Part shown: in pieces, positions 1 to 7,834 of the stretch | Layout: every line of letters begins with the position of its first letter | Numbering within the stretch: position 1 is the first letter of the stretch | NCBI GenBank assembly: GCA_902495355.1 | Contig: CABUWV010000011.1 | Location: forward strand, 1 to 64,000 | DNA length: 64,000 nucleotides | Source of the DNA: an uncultured Collinsella sp. | Lineage (GTDB): Bacteria > Actinomycetota > Coriobacteriia > Coriobacteriales > Coriobacteriaceae | Direction of reading: 5' to 3' | Made by a program: the position numbers and the translations under genes | Notes under the pieces: model-generated | The model's database searches: none | What the model was told of the DNA's origin: nothing | Seen by the model: only the letters and a program-made list of their open reading frames with translations

Positions 1-64
1 CGGTCGGCCCCATGCCGTCCTCCGTCGCCAGGAGGAAGAGCTCGACCTTCTCCCTGCTGTACAT
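1..64 (-). CDS. N-terminal end of an unidentified gene, cut by window edge
   Basis: Only the first 21 codons are inside the window. They read MYSREKVELF followed by LLATEDGMGPT. A strong ribosome-binding site, GGAGG, lies six bases before the ATG on the minus strand, which is why I call a real start here. Start sequences of this style are common in helix-turn-helix proteins of IS3-type transposases, so an insertion-sequence orfA is possible, but 21 residues do not prove it. Bases 65-334 upstream hold no gene I can support. Confidence 0.45.
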   Translation of the reverse strand, partial: MYSREKVELFLLATEDGMGPT

Positions 65-334
65 GCGAACCTCCAGTCCGGACCGCCCCGCGGTCCAACT
101 TTCTGTCCGCACCCCCTTTCAACTAATTTGGGCTCCTCGAGACCATGTAAACGTCCCGCTCTCCCTTCCAAACACCCATTCGAGCCCCATCCCAATCAAA
201 AATTGCTTAAAACGCATCCCAAGCTGCCCCAGATTTATACGTATCTGAACTAACTGTCCAGACCATTCCGGACCAGGCCTCTTGTCAGCCCCAAGCGATC
301 CGTTTTCCTCCGTCCCCAACGGATCAATAAGAAA

Positions 335-370
335 AGAGGGGCTGTCCCGCGTTGGTGGGACAGCCCCTCT
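335..370 (-). terminator. Terminator of the htrA gene
   Basis: A perfect 14-bp stem (335-348 with 357-370) has an 8-base loop. On the minus strand it is followed by a short T tract (the A run at 332-335). It lies 27 bases after the htrA stop codon. Confidence 0.85.
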
Positions 371-396
371 GGCATCGGTATGAGCGAAACGGCTCG

Positions 397-1863
397 CTAG
401 TAGCCCTGGCCGTAGCCTTGACCCTGGCCCTGGCCCTGCTGGCCCAGCAGCTCCTCCAGATACTGGCGCAGCTGCTCGTCGGTAATACCGCCGTTACCGG
501 TGTCGGTCGAACTGTCGTCCTGCTGCTGGTTCTGCAGCTCCTCGTCGGAGCCCAGCTCGACGGTGGCCTTCTTCTCTTCCTTGCCGCGCATGAGCGTGAT
601 CTCGACCTTCTCGCCCACCTCGTGGCTGCGCAGCGCGATGATCAGGCCATCGGCGCTCGTGATCTCGTCGTCGCCCAGCTTGGTGATGACGTCGCCCTCC
701 TGAATGCCGGCCTTGGCAGCAGGACCATCCTCGACGACGCTCGCCACATAGGCGCCGCTATCGGTGCTCAGCTTGTTGGTGCGGGCGTTGAGCGCGTTGA
801 CGCTCGAAAGCGTAGCGCCCATGTACGGATGCACCGGCGTCTTGCCGTCGATGATCTGGTCGGCAATGTTCTTGGCGTAGTTGACCGGAATGGCAAAACC
901 CACGCCCGAGCTGGAGCCCGAGTAGCTCTCGATGAGCGAGTTGATACCCACCAGCTCGCCATTGTCGTTGACGAGCGCGCCGCCGGAGTTGCCCGGGTTG
1001 ATGGCGGCATCGGTCTGGATCATGTTGGCATAGATGGTGTTACCGCTGGTAGAGCTCATGGCCGTGGAGCGGTAGAGCGCCGACACAATGCCCGTGGAGA
1101 CAGACTGCTCGTTGCCAAACGGCGAGCCGATCGCCATAACCCACTCTCCCACGTTGAGCTTGGAGGAGTCGCCGATCTCGATCGGCGTGAGCTTGGAGGC
1201 GTCGGCGTCGTTGAGCTTGATGACGGCCAGGTCGCTCGAAGCATCGTTGCCCACGAACTCGGCCTCGTAGGTGGTGCCGTCGTCCATGGTCACCACGTAC
1301 TGGTCGTAGCCATCAACCACATGGTTGTTGGTGAGGATGTGGCCCTCGGTATCGAGCACAACGCCCGAACCGACGCTGCCCGAACTATCAGACTCATCAG
1401 CAGACTGCGAAAGCGAGCCATTCTGGCTGCCGCTCGAAGTGGCGGTAATGGAAACCACGGAGGGCAGGGCCTTGGCAGAAACGGCCTCGGCCAGCGTGGT
1501 GTCCTCGGAGTCAATGGTGATCTTTTGCGTCGACGAACCCGAAGCACCCGCCGTCACGGCATTCTTTCCGCCGCCAATGTTGAGCGTGCCACTCATAATG
1601 AGCGCGATGACCAGCAGGGCGCCGCAGGCGCAGCCGGCAAGCGCCGTAATAAAGATCGGCAGCTTTTTGGTCTTGGTCTTGACTACCGTGTGCTTGTTCA
1701 CGACCTGTTGGCCGCCCAGCGGCTTGCCGGTCTGTGTGTCGTAAGCCTGCACGTAAGGAATGTTGCTGTCGGCAGGCGTCGACTCCACCTGCACGCGCGG
1801 CTGCTGCTGGGTCTCGCCGGCGTTGCCCGCATCCTGGGGACGCTGGGAATCGTACTCGCTCAT
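397..1863 (-). CDS. htrA: HtrA/DegP-type membrane-anchored serine protease with PDZ domain
   Basis: This 488-residue protein is a S1C-family protease that would degrade or refold damaged envelope proteins. Residues 1-68 are a hydrophilic, Gln-rich cytoplasmic tail. One membrane segment spans about 69-91. The trypsin-like domain follows, with the catalytic triad visible as His181 (TNNHVV), Asp211 (SSDLAVI) and Ser293 (GNSGGAL). A single PDZ domain lies at about 370-450. The C-terminus is a Gly-Gln repeat tail ending in YGQGY. The start at 1863 is preferred over a start 13 codons upstream because AAAGGA lies eight bases before it. The gene is monocistronic with its own terminator. The Gly/Gln tail is unusual but is not a known functional motif. 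Confidence 0.93.
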   Translation of the reverse strand: MSEYDSQRPQDAGNAGETQQQPRVQVESTPADSNIPYVQAYDTQTGKPLGGQQVVNKHTVVKTKTKKLPIFITALAGCACGALLVIALIMSGTLNIGGGKNAVTAGASGSSTQKITIDSEDTTLAEAVSAKALPSVVSITATSSGSQNGSLSQSADESDSSGSVGSGVVLDTEGHILTNNHVVDGYDQYVVTMDDGTTYEAEFVGNDASSDLAVIKLNDADASKLTPIEIGDSSKLNVGEWVMAIGSPFGNEQSVSTGIVSALYRSTAMSSTSGNTIYANMIQTDAAINPGNSGGALVNDNGELVGINSLIESYSGSSSGVGFAIPVNYAKNIADQIIDGKTPVHPYMGATLSSVNALNARTNKLSTDSGAYVASVVEDGPAAKAGIQEGDVITKLGDDEITSADGLIIALRSHEVGEKVEITLMRGKEEKKATVELGSDEELQNQQQDDSSTDTGNGGITDEQLRQYLEELLGQQGQGQGQGYGQGY

Positions 1864-1892
1864 GGCTGCGATCCTTTCGTCAAATAACCAAA

Positions 1893-1916
1893 GGCCCGCC
1901 AAACATGTGGCGGGCC
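1893..1916 (-). promoter_or_regulatory. Hairpin in the htrA leader
   Basis: An 8-bp GGCCCGCC/GGCGGGCC stem with an 8-base loop lies 30 bases before the htrA start. On the minus strand it is followed by TTTGGTT, a weak T tract. It could be an attenuator or a second terminator for glnR. I see no evidence that decides between these. Confidence 0.4.
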
Positions 1917-2030
1917 ATCATTGTTCACGTTGAGTTGTACCCCAATATGCGGGCGCAAGTGTATGAGAACGCAATCTTTTAGGAAGGCTTAAGTTCTGTT
2001 GCAGATTCGAGAGGGACCCGCACCTGCGGC

Positions 2031-2067
2031 AAAACCACCACAAAGGTGCCTGCCCCCTTTGTGGTGG
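2031..2067 (-). terminator. Terminator of glnA-glnR
   Basis: A 12-bp stem (2035-2046 with 2056-2067) is followed on the minus strand by TTTTGCCG. It starts five bases after the glnR stop codon. Confidence 0.85.
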
Positions 2068-2071
2068 AAAT

Positions 2072-2734
2072 CTAGTCCTTAAACAGATAGCCCACGCCGC
2101 GGACGGTGGTGATATGTGCCGCGATCTGCGGGCCCACCTTGGAGCGGATGCGTCGGATGTGCACGTCGACGGTGCGCGTGCCGCCGCAGTACTCAAAGCC
2201 CCACACGCGGTGCAGCAGCACCTCGCGGCTGTAGGCACGGTTGGGGTGCGTCGCCAAAAAGCTCAGCAGCGAGTACTCCATCAGCGTCAGGTCGATGGGC
2301 TCATCATCGAGCGTCACCTGGTAGGTGGCCAGGTTAATCTCGAGGTTATCGATGTTGAGCACATCGTCGGCGGTGACGGTCTCCTCCTCGCCCATCAGGC
2401 GCTGTGCGCGAGCCTTGAGTTCGTTGGGCGTCGCCGTGGGGCATACAAAGTCGGCATGCGCGTGATTCGGCAGGCGCAGGGTGCCGAGCGCCTCGTCGTC
2501 GACGATCACCAACATGGGGACGCCGCCACGATCGTCAAGCCACTTGGCAATCTGATCGATGCGGTCGCTGCGGATGCCGTCGGAATCGAGGATCAGCAGG
2601 TCAAAGTCGTGCGCCGCAGTCGGCGAATCGGGGGTAGCCAGGCTCACCTCGACACCCAGGGTGGTCGTCAAGCTGCGGGCAAACTCGTGGAAGCGCGTCG
2701 TGCGCGCCATGAACAGGGCACTCTTTTCGGACAT
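2072..2734 (-). CDS. glnR: GlnR-like orphan response regulator (OmpR family) with atypical receiver
   Basis: The protein has 220 residues. The C-terminal third is an OmpR/PhoB winged helix, seen in GGTRTVDVHIRRIRSKVG and in TTVRGVGYLF. The N-terminal receiver is degenerate. The acidic pair normally found in the first strand (DDD) is absent (SALFMARTT), an Asp remains in LLILDSD, and the conserved Lys region reads DFVCPTATP with no Lys. No histidine kinase gene is nearby. Its position 50 bases after glnA matches actinobacterial GlnR, an orphan nitrogen regulator that does not depend on standard phosphorylation. I infer that it controls glnA and other nitrogen genes. Start chosen at 2734 because TTGGAGG lies five bases upstream; the longer frame to 2818 would overlap glnA. 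Confidence 0.75.
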   Translation of the reverse strand: MSEKSALFMARTTRFHEFARSLTTTLGVEVSLATPDSPTAAHDFDLLILDSDGIRSDRIDQIAKWLDDRGGVPMLVIVDDEALGTLRLPNHAHADFVCPTATPNELKARAQRLMGEEETVTADDVLNIDNLEINLATYQVTLDDEPIDLTLMEYSLLSFLATHPNRAYSREVLLHRVWGFEYCGGTRTVDVHIRRIRSKVGPQIAAHITTVRGVGYLFKD

Positions 2735-2784
2735 ATCGGCCTCCAAGGAAATGAGCTCAATCGTACTGGAACAAGTCAGCGCGA

Positions 2785-4122
2785 TTAGGAGTTCGCCAGG
2801 TAGTGCTTGATCTCCCACTCGGTGATCGTGGACTCGAACTTATGCCACTCGTCGCGCTTCTTTTTGAGGAAGAAGCTGTGGATGTGCTCGCCGAGGGCAT
2901 CCTTCATAAACTGCGAGTCCTCAAACACGTCGAGCGCCTCTTTGAGCGAACGCGGCAGCGGCGTGTAGCCGGCCTCGACCATCTGACGGTCGGTAAGCTT
3001 GAGCGTCTCGGCCGTTGCCTCGGGCGGGAGCTCCAGCTTGCGCTCGATGCCGTCCAGACCAGCCGCCAGCGTGACGGCGTTGACCAGGTACGGGTTGGCC
3101 ATGGGATCGGGACTGCGCAGCTCGATGCGCGTGGACAGCTGCTTGCCGGGCTTGTAGACCGGGATGCGGACCATACTCGCGCGGTTGCGCAAGCCCCACG
3201 TGGCGTACTGCGGCACGGAGTCGCCGCCCGTGGTGATGCGCTTGTACGAGTTGACCGTGGGGTTGGTGATGGCGCTGATCTCGCGGGCATGCGCCAAAAT
3301 GCCGGCCATATAGTGCTTGGCGACGTCGGAGAGGTGGTACTTCTCGTCGTCCTCGCCCCAAAAGACGTTGTTGCCGTCGTGGTCGAATAGCGACTGGCAC
3401 AGGAACATAGCACTGCCGTCCTCGCCTGCCAACGGCTTGGGCATAAAGGATGCGTGGCAGCCGCTCTCGTAAGCCTGCTGCTTAATGATGAGTTTGGCCG
3501 TGGTGACGGCGTCGGACATGCTCAGGGCCTCGGCGTGGCGCAGGCTCATGCCGTGCTGCGAGCGGCCGGCGGCGTGGAAGGTGTACTCCACGGGCACGGA
3601 CATCTTCTCGAGCGTGAGGACCGTGTTGCGACGCAGGTCGCGAGCGGCATCGCTCACCGAAAGATCGAAGTAGCCCACGTTGTCGAGCGGCTCGGGGGTG
3701 TGCTCGTCGGGGAAGTAGTAATACTCCAGCTCGGCGCCCACGTTGAGCAGGTAGCCAGCCTTCTCGGCCTTATAGAACATGCGGCGCAACGCATCGCGCG
3801 GATCGCCGGCGAAGGGCTTGCGGTCGGGGGTGCACACATCGCAGAACACGCGGGCAACGCCGTTGTGGCTCGGACGCCACGGCAGAATCTGGAAGGTCGA
3901 AGCATCGGGAAACGCCAGCATGTCGGCTTCCTCGGGCGTGGCAAAGCCCTCGATGGCGGAGCCGTCAAAGCCAATACCCTCCTCAAAAGCGACCTCGAGG
4001 TCCTCGGGGCTAATGGCAAAGTTCTTGAGGCGGCCGAGAATGTCGACAAACCACAGACGCACAAAGCGGATGTCACGCTGCTCTACGGAGCGGAGTACGT
4101 AATCGATGTTCTGCTGGTTCAT
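2785..4122 (-). CDS. glnA: Type I glutamine synthetase, alpha (short, non-adenylylated) form
   Basis: Glutamine synthetase makes glutamine from glutamate, ammonia and ATP in the cytoplasm. The 445-residue length and motifs such as GFDGSAIEGF, NPTVNSYKR and the PDPMANPYL substrate region are typical of GSI. The C-terminal adenylylation loop (NLYxLP-type) of beta-type enzymes is missing; the matching place reads ERKLELPPEAT. This is the alpha type, known from Bacillus to be controlled by feedback and by regulators rather than adenylylation. AAGGGGAG precedes the ATG. It is the first gene of a two-gene unit with glnR. Confidence 0.95.
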   Translation of the reverse strand: MNQQNIDYVLRSVEQRDIRFVRLWFVDILGRLKNFAISPEDLEVAFEEGIGFDGSAIEGFATPEEADMLAFPDASTFQILPWRPSHNGVARVFCDVCTPDRKPFAGDPRDALRRMFYKAEKAGYLLNVGAELEYYYFPDEHTPEPLDNVGYFDLSVSDAARDLRRNTVLTLEKMSVPVEYTFHAAGRSQHGMSLRHAEALSMSDAVTTAKLIIKQQAYESGCHASFMPKPLAGEDGSAMFLCQSLFDHDGNNVFWGEDDEKYHLSDVAKHYMAGILAHAREISAITNPTVNSYKRITTGGDSVPQYATWGLRNRASMVRIPVYKPGKQLSTRIELRSPDPMANPYLVNAVTLAAGLDGIERKLELPPEATAETLKLTDRQMVEAGYTPLPRSLKEALDVFEDSQFMKDALGEHIHSFFLKKKRDEWHKFESTITEWEIKHYLANS

Positions 4123-4256
4123 GTCGCTCCCCTTTCTTTCGGGCGGGTTTCGACTGGTCTATATCGCAGATACTATCGCAGAAAAATGTTTCCGCAGGGT
4201 TAAAGCGTATCAAGCGCTCAAAAAACGTGCGCGAACAGGCAGTTGCGAACGAATGG

Positions 4257-5279
4257 TTAGCGCGAGGTCGATGCGCGATGTTCGATGTGGCCGGGGATCT
4301 CGATGCGCTTGGGGGCGAGCTTTGCGGCCTCGCCCACGGTGGTGGTAACAACATCGATGCGCTCGGACAGGCGCTCGACTACGCGCTCGGCAATGGTAAG
4401 GGTGTCTTGCGCTGCCGTGGTCACGCCGCCAAAGAGCACGTGATTCCAGGGATAGTCGTCAAACGTTGCGATCTTGAGACCCGCCGGCAGCGAGGGACCA
4501 AGCTGCGCCAGTGCCTCGGTCAGACGCAGGAAAACCAGGCCGTTGACGGCAATGAGGCCGAGCTTTTTGCCTGCATAGCCGCGGATGGTCTCGTCCAAGC
4601 GACCGACGCCCGTGGCGCCACCGTCGGCCAGGGTGACGACCTCGCCCGCAAGGCCGCGGCGCGAAAGCTCGTCGGCAAAGGCCTCGGCGCGCTCTCGACG
4701 CACGGGACTATCGTCACTTGCCTCGGTGAGCAGGCACAGACGCTCGCTGCCCGCAGCTGCCAAGGCATCTACCAAGCCGGCGACCAGCTCACGGTTGTTA
4801 GATGTCACCAGGTCAACACCGCCGTCGGCAACGTCGCGGTCGAGCAGCACGACGGGCAGACGTCCCGCTGCCGCGGCGATCGCCTCGTCATTGCCTCCGC
4901 AGGTGTTGACGACCAGGCCGTCCACGCCGGCATCGATAAGTCTGGTGAGCGACTCCGCTTCCTTAGCGGGGTCGTTGCCGCTAATGGCCGTCATGAGCGA
5001 GCAGCCGCGCGCCGCGGCGCTGGCGGAAAGGCCCTCGAGCATGGCGCTCGAGAACGGATTGGCGATGTCAGCCAGAATCACACCGATGAGGTTCGTACGC
5101 GAGCTGCGCAGATTGCGCGCGGCGGCACGTGGGCGATAGCCGGTGCGCTCGATAACTGCCGCGATGCGAGCACGGGTCTCCTCGGTCATTTGCCCGGGGC
5201 GGTTGTTGAGGTAGCGCGAGACCGTGGCCGGACTCACGCCCGCCTCGGCGGCAATGTCCTTGATTCTCATCTGCGCCAT
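4257..5279 (-). CDS. LacI-family regulator of the KDG genes
   Basis: A 340-residue LacI/GalR repressor. The helix-turn-helix is at the N-terminus (MRIKDIAAEAGVSPATVSRY), followed by the hinge and a periplasmic-binding-like sensor domain. It is divergent from kdgK, and the shared spacer holds a LacI-type palindrome at 5382-5397. A copy of the same palindrome lies before the membrane protein gene at 9016. By position I infer that it represses kdgK-eda and that gene, with KDG or a related sugar acid as the inducer. Start at 5279 is favoured by GGGGTG a few bases upstream; an internal ATG at 5270 is the alternative. Confidence 0.85.
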   Translation of the reverse strand: MAQMRIKDIAAEAGVSPATVSRYLNNRPGQMTEETRARIAAVIERTGYRPRAAARNLRSSRTNLIGVILADIANPFSSAMLEGLSASAAARGCSLMTAISGNDPAKEAESLTRLIDAGVDGLVVNTCGGNDEAIAAAAGRLPVVLLDRDVADGGVDLVTSNNRELVAGLVDALAAAGSERLCLLTEASDDSPVRRERAEAFADELSRRGLAGEVVTLADGGATGVGRLDETIRGYAGKKLGLIAVNGLVFLRLTEALAQLGPSLPAGLKIATFDDYPWNHVLFGGVTTAAQDTLTIAERVVERLSERIDVVTTTVGEAAKLAPKRIEIPGHIEHRASTSR

Positions 5280-5344
5280 AACGCACCCCGTTTCCCAATT
5301 GTCGGCGATCTGAGCCATTTTAGGCATTTTTTTAAAAATCTCGG

Positions 5345-5371
5345 TTGCAAAACGCTGTAGGTGAGTATACT
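5345..5371 (+). promoter_or_regulatory. kdgK promoter
   Basis: TTGCAA at 5345-5350 and TATACT at 5366-5371 resemble -35 and -10 boxes with a 15-base spacer. The TATACT and the following 26 bases match the region before the gene at 9016 closely. Confidence 0.55.
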
Positions 5372-5381
5372 ACAACTCGAA

Positions 5382-5410
5382 ACGAAACCGATTTCGTAAA
5401 CCGATTTCGG
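5382..5410 (+). promoter_or_regulatory. LacI-type operator (plus overlapping second copy)
   Basis: ACGAAACCGATTTCGT at 5382-5397 is an imperfect palindrome of the CGAAANCGNTTTCG class bound by LacI-family proteins. A second, partial copy (AAACCGATTTCGG) overlaps its right end. The site lies about 11 bases after the -10 box, so a bound repressor would block initiation or early elongation. Confidence 0.75.
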
Positions 5411-5413
5411 CGA

Positions 5414-5471
5414 GCGTTGGCACGCAGGTGCAAAGACGCACCCTACCGTCTTGGCACCTGCGTGCCAACGC
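5414..5471 (+). promoter_or_regulatory. Structured leader motif 1, copy A (before kdgK)
   Basis: A perfect 18-bp stem (5414-5431 with 5454-5471) carries a 22-base apical region that holds a further AAGAC/GTCTT helix with the loop GCACCCTACC. The same apical sequence, AAGACRCACCCTACCRTCTT, returns at 8796-8819 on a different stem. The element lies between the operator and the kdgK ribosome-binding site, so it is part of the transcribed leader. I do not recognise it as a known riboswitch. Confidence 0.7.
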
Positions 5472-5513
5472 CATATCAAAGGTGTACGCACGAGTAAAAG
5501 GAGCTGCGCGACC

Positions 5514-6548
5514 ATGGGTAAAACGGTTCTTACCTTCGGCGAGATCATGATGAGACTCTCACCCAAAGACCACCTGCGTATTGAGCAGGCAACCGAGTTT
5601 GACGTCCGCTACGGCGGCGCCGAGGCCAACACTGCGCTTTCCCTGGCCTACCAGGGCGACAAGGCCGCTTACGTCTCCGTTGTCCCGGCCAACCGTCTGG
5701 GCGAGTGCGCCCTGCGTTCGCTGAAGGCCTACGGCGTCGACACCACGCGCGTCGTGCGTCAGGGCGACCGTCTTGGCTCCTATGTGTTTGAGGTCGGCGC
5801 CTCGCAGCGCGGTAACGGTTGCGTCTACGACCGCAAGTACTCTGCCATCAACATGGCCAAGCGCGACGTCTTTAACTGGGACGAGATCCTCAAGGGCATC
5901 GATGTCTTCTATTTCTCCGGCGTGACCCCCGCCGTCTCCGATGAGATGGCTGCCGCCTGCAAGGATGCCCTCACCGTCTGCCGCGCCAAGGGCATCACCA
6001 CCGTGTGCGACGTGAACTATCGCGGCAAGATGTGGTCGCCCGAGAAATCGCAGGCCACCATGAAGGAACTCCTGCCGCTCGTCGACATCTGCATCGCCAA
6101 CGACGAGGATGCGCCTGCCGGCCTCGGCATGACCTGCGTCTCCGGTTCCCTTGCCCACGGCATCGAGGAGCGCGACACCTACGTCGAGATGGCCCGCCAG
6201 ATCTGCGCCGAGTACGGCTGCAAGAAGGTCGCCTCGGTCGTCCGCAACATCTCCTGCGTCGAGCGCTCCATCTGGATGGGCATGCTCTTTGACGCCGAGA
6301 GTGGCGAGCACTGGTTCTCCCCTGCTCACGACGTACACGTGCTCGAGGGCGTTGCCGCCGGCGACGCTTTCAACGCCGGCCTCGTCCATGCCCTCATCAA
6401 CGACTTTGACCCGCAGGACGCCGTCAACTATGCGATTGCAGCCTCGATCCTCAAGCTCACCATCAAGGGCGATTCCAACTTGGTGACCGCAGGCGAGATC
6501 GCAGCCGTGGCATCCGCCGCCGACGGTGGCACCCGCGTCGCGCGCTAG
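5514..6548 (+). CDS. kdgK: 2-keto-3-deoxygluconate kinase
   Basis: This 344-residue PfkB/ribokinase-family enzyme phosphorylates KDG to KDPG with ATP in the cytoplasm. The N-terminus (KTVLTFGEIMMRLSP), the substrate loop (RYGGAEANTALSLA) and the C-terminal PfkB signature with the catalytic Asp (EGVAAGDAFNAGLVHAL) are visible. AAAAGGAG lies 11 bases before the ATG at 5514. It is the first gene of a probable two-gene unit with eda, but the 253-base gap between them is unusually long and holds structured RNA. Galacturonate, unsaturated uronates and gluconate would all feed into this step. Confidence 0.93.
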   Translation: MGKTVLTFGEIMMRLSPKDHLRIEQATEFDVRYGGAEANTALSLAYQGDKAAYVSVVPANRLGECALRSLKAYGVDTTRVVRQGDRLGSYVFEVGASQRGNGCVYDRKYSAINMAKRDVFNWDEILKGIDVFYFSGVTPAVSDEMAAACKDALTVCRAKGITTVCDVNYRGKMWSPEKSQATMKELLPLVDICIANDEDAPAGLGMTCVSGSLAHGIEERDTYVEMARQICAEYGCKKVASVVRNISCVERSIWMGMLFDAESGEHWFSPAHDVHVLEGVAAGDAFNAGLVHALINDFDPQDAVNYAIAASILKLTIKGDSNLVTAGEIAAVASAADGGTRVAR

Positions 6549-6562
6549 TCCGTCTCCATTCC

Positions 6563-6602
6563 GCGGGCCGCAGCTTTCCAATCCCATACCCCTGCGGCCC
6601 GC
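6563..6602 (+). promoter_or_regulatory. Strong hairpin between kdgK and eda
   Basis: An 11-bp perfect GC-rich stem (6563-6573 with 6592-6602) has an 18-base loop and no T tract. It begins 15 bases after the kdgK stop codon. It could protect the kdgK mRNA end or set the relative level of eda. Confidence 0.55.
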
Positions 6603-6620
6603 TCCCCGATTCCTCCGGCC

Positions 6621-6751
6621 GGGCAAAACCACCAGTCCCATTCCGGTTTTGTCTGGCATTCCCTACATGACTGGTCGAGCAGCCGGTTTTGGAATTGCTT
6701 GAACCCCAAGCAGTGCCTCCGATAACCAATCCAAAATCGGCTCCTGACCAG
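6621..6751 (+). promoter_or_regulatory. Structured leader motif 2, copy A (before eda)
   Basis: Four helices can be drawn. A first hairpin (GCAAAACC with GGTTTTGT) exposes AGTCCCATTCC. An outer helix pairs CTGGTC 6671-6676 with GACCAG 6746-6751. Inside it, GCCGGTTTTGGA 6682-6693 pairs with TCCAAAATCGGC 6730-6741, and TGCTTG 6696-6701 pairs with CAAGCA 6707-6712. The strand GTGCCTCCGATAACC 6713-6727 stays unpaired and is identical in the copy at 8946-8960, where the helices have different sequences. This looks like an RNA element with a conserved core. I do not recognise its family. Confidence 0.7.
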
Positions 6752-6801
6752 CACATTTGGTAATCACGCGCCCATGCGCGCCACACATCGAAAGGAACAT
6801 C

Positions 6802-7443
6802 ATGTTCGATCAGTTCTACACCACGCTTGAGTCCCTGGGCATCGTGCCGGTCGTTGTGCTCGACAAGGTCGAGGACGCCGCCCCGCTCGCCCACGCTCTT
6901 ATGGCAGCTGGCATGAAGTCCGCCGAGGTCACCTTCCGCACCGCCTGCGCCGCCGAGTGCATCGCCGCTATGGCCGAGGCCGAGCCCGAGATGTGCGTTG
7001 GCGCCGGCACTGTCCTGACCGTCGAGCAGGTTGAGCAGGCCCGCGCCGCCGGTGCCAAGTTCATCGTCTCCCCGGGTTACAACGAGGACGTCGTGAAGCA
7101 TTGCATCGACATCGAGCTGCCCGTCCTTCCCGGCACCGTGACCCCCTCCGAGGTCACCGCAGCCGAGAACCTGGGCCTCAAGGTCACCAAGTTCTTCCCC
7201 GCGTCCCAGTATGGCGGCCTGAACACCATCAAGGCCCTCGCCGCTCCGTTTGTCGGTCACCGCTTTATGCCTACCGGCGGCGTGAGCACCGCCAACGTCG
7301 AGGAGTACTTGAGCTCCTCCGCCATCATCGCCTGCGGTGGCACCTGGATGGTCAAGCCGGCCCTGTTTGCCGACGGCGACTTCTCCAAGGTCGAGCAGAT
7401 CGCCCGCGAGGCCATGGACGTCGTCAAGAAGGTCCGCGGCTAG
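6802..7443 (+). CDS. eda: KDPG aldolase
   Basis: This 213-residue class I aldolase splits 2-keto-3-deoxy-6-phosphogluconate into pyruvate and glyceraldehyde-3-phosphate. Family motifs are clear: Glu42 (AEVTFRT), GAGTVL, IVSPGYN, LPGTVTPSE, the Schiff-base Lys130 (KVTKFFPA) and the phosphate-binding PTGGV near the end. AAAGGA lies before the ATG at 6802. It completes the lower Entner-Doudoroff route started by kdgK. A strong terminator follows. Confidence 0.93.
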   Translation: MFDQFYTTLESLGIVPVVVLDKVEDAAPLAHALMAAGMKSAEVTFRTACAAECIAAMAEAEPEMCVGAGTVLTVEQVEQARAAGAKFIVSPGYNEDVVKHCIDIELPVLPGTVTPSEVTAAENLGLKVTKFFPASQYGGLNTIKALAAPFVGHRFMPTGGVSTANVEEYLSSSAIIACGGTWMVKPALFADGDFSKVEQIAREAMDVVKKVRG

Positions 7444-7461
7444 GTTTAGCTCTCTATCGTG

Positions 7462-7498
7462 AAAGGGGGCGTGCCCTAGACCTCGCCCCCTTTCTTTT
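7462..7498 (+). terminator. Terminator of kdgK-eda
   Basis: AAAGGGGGCG pairs with CGCCCCCTTT and is followed by CTTTT. It begins 18 bases after the eda stop codon. Confidence 0.85.
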
Positions 7499-7599
7499 AA
7501 AGCGGCTCGGAAGCGCGCCGTTTCCGTCACGAACAAGAACCAAAACCGTCTTGTATGCTGATAGAACGTGACGGAAGCGACACGCCCCCGAGCCGCTTT
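7499..7599. other. Three-tier nested inverted repeat
   Basis: AAAGCGGCTCGG 7499-7510 pairs with CCGAGCCGCTTT 7588-7599. Inside, TTCCGTCACG 7522-7531 pairs with CGTGACGGAA 7567-7576, and ACAAGA 7533-7538 pairs with TCTTGT 7549-7554. The helices share one axis with internal loops between them. The function is unknown; it lies between the eda terminator and a promoter-like TATAAT. Confidence 0.5.
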
Positions 7600-7600
7600 G

Positions 7601-7743
7601 TATAATCGGCTGGCAGTCGCGCTCAACTGAGCCACTTCGGTAAAAGCCGAGCCATCAAAACAGCTGCGGCGCCGTCTGGAGGAATGGACCTTTGCTTCCG
7701 GTCTTTTCCTCCAAGCGGCACCGCATCTTTGTGCCCCGGTCAC
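7601..7743 (+). ncRNA. Possible small RNA
   Basis: A perfect TATAAT at 7601-7606 is preceded at about the right distance by GCGACA. Downstream bases can form several hairpins: GCTC-AACT-GAGC, CTTCGG with CCGAG, and a long TGGAGGAA(T)GGACC/GGTC(T)TTTCCTCCA stem at about 7676-7713. No open frame with a ribosome-binding site fits. There is no tRNA T-arm. This is a weak call based only on the promoter-like box and structure. Confidence 0.25.
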
Positions 7744-7753
7744 ACCCCAACGC

Positions 7754-7820
7754 AGTTGCGGTGAAATAGGGACTGTTTGCGCCACCTAGGTCACAAAACA
7801 GTCCCTATTTCACCGCAACT
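7754..7820. repeat. 67-bp palindromic repeat, copy 1
   Basis: The arms AGTTGCGGTGAAATAGGG... and its complement pair over about 24 bp without a mismatch. The ends AGTTGCGGTG/CACCGCAACT are shared with copies at 8601, 21612, 24527 and 32937, while the inner bases vary in a compensating way. It lies just past the stop codon of the minus-strand GntR gene and may end its transcript. Confidence 0.8.
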
Positions 7821-7834
7821 TATATGGGGATTGA

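Noticed and set aside
352..1887. Plus-strand open frame of 511 codons opposite htrA
   Set aside because: It is rich in Leu, Val, Arg and His with no domain pattern and is the mirror of a well-supported protease gene. Similar long antisense frames lie opposite the dehydratase, the OYE enzyme, kdpB, feoB, aspS and the MFS gene. High GC at third codon positions creates them.
6621..6751. T-box or a known metabolite riboswitch
   Set aside because: The T-box core (AGGGTGGNACCGCG) is absent, and I could not match the conserved blocks to the TPP, cobalamin, glycine, c-di-GMP, THF or SAM cores that I know.
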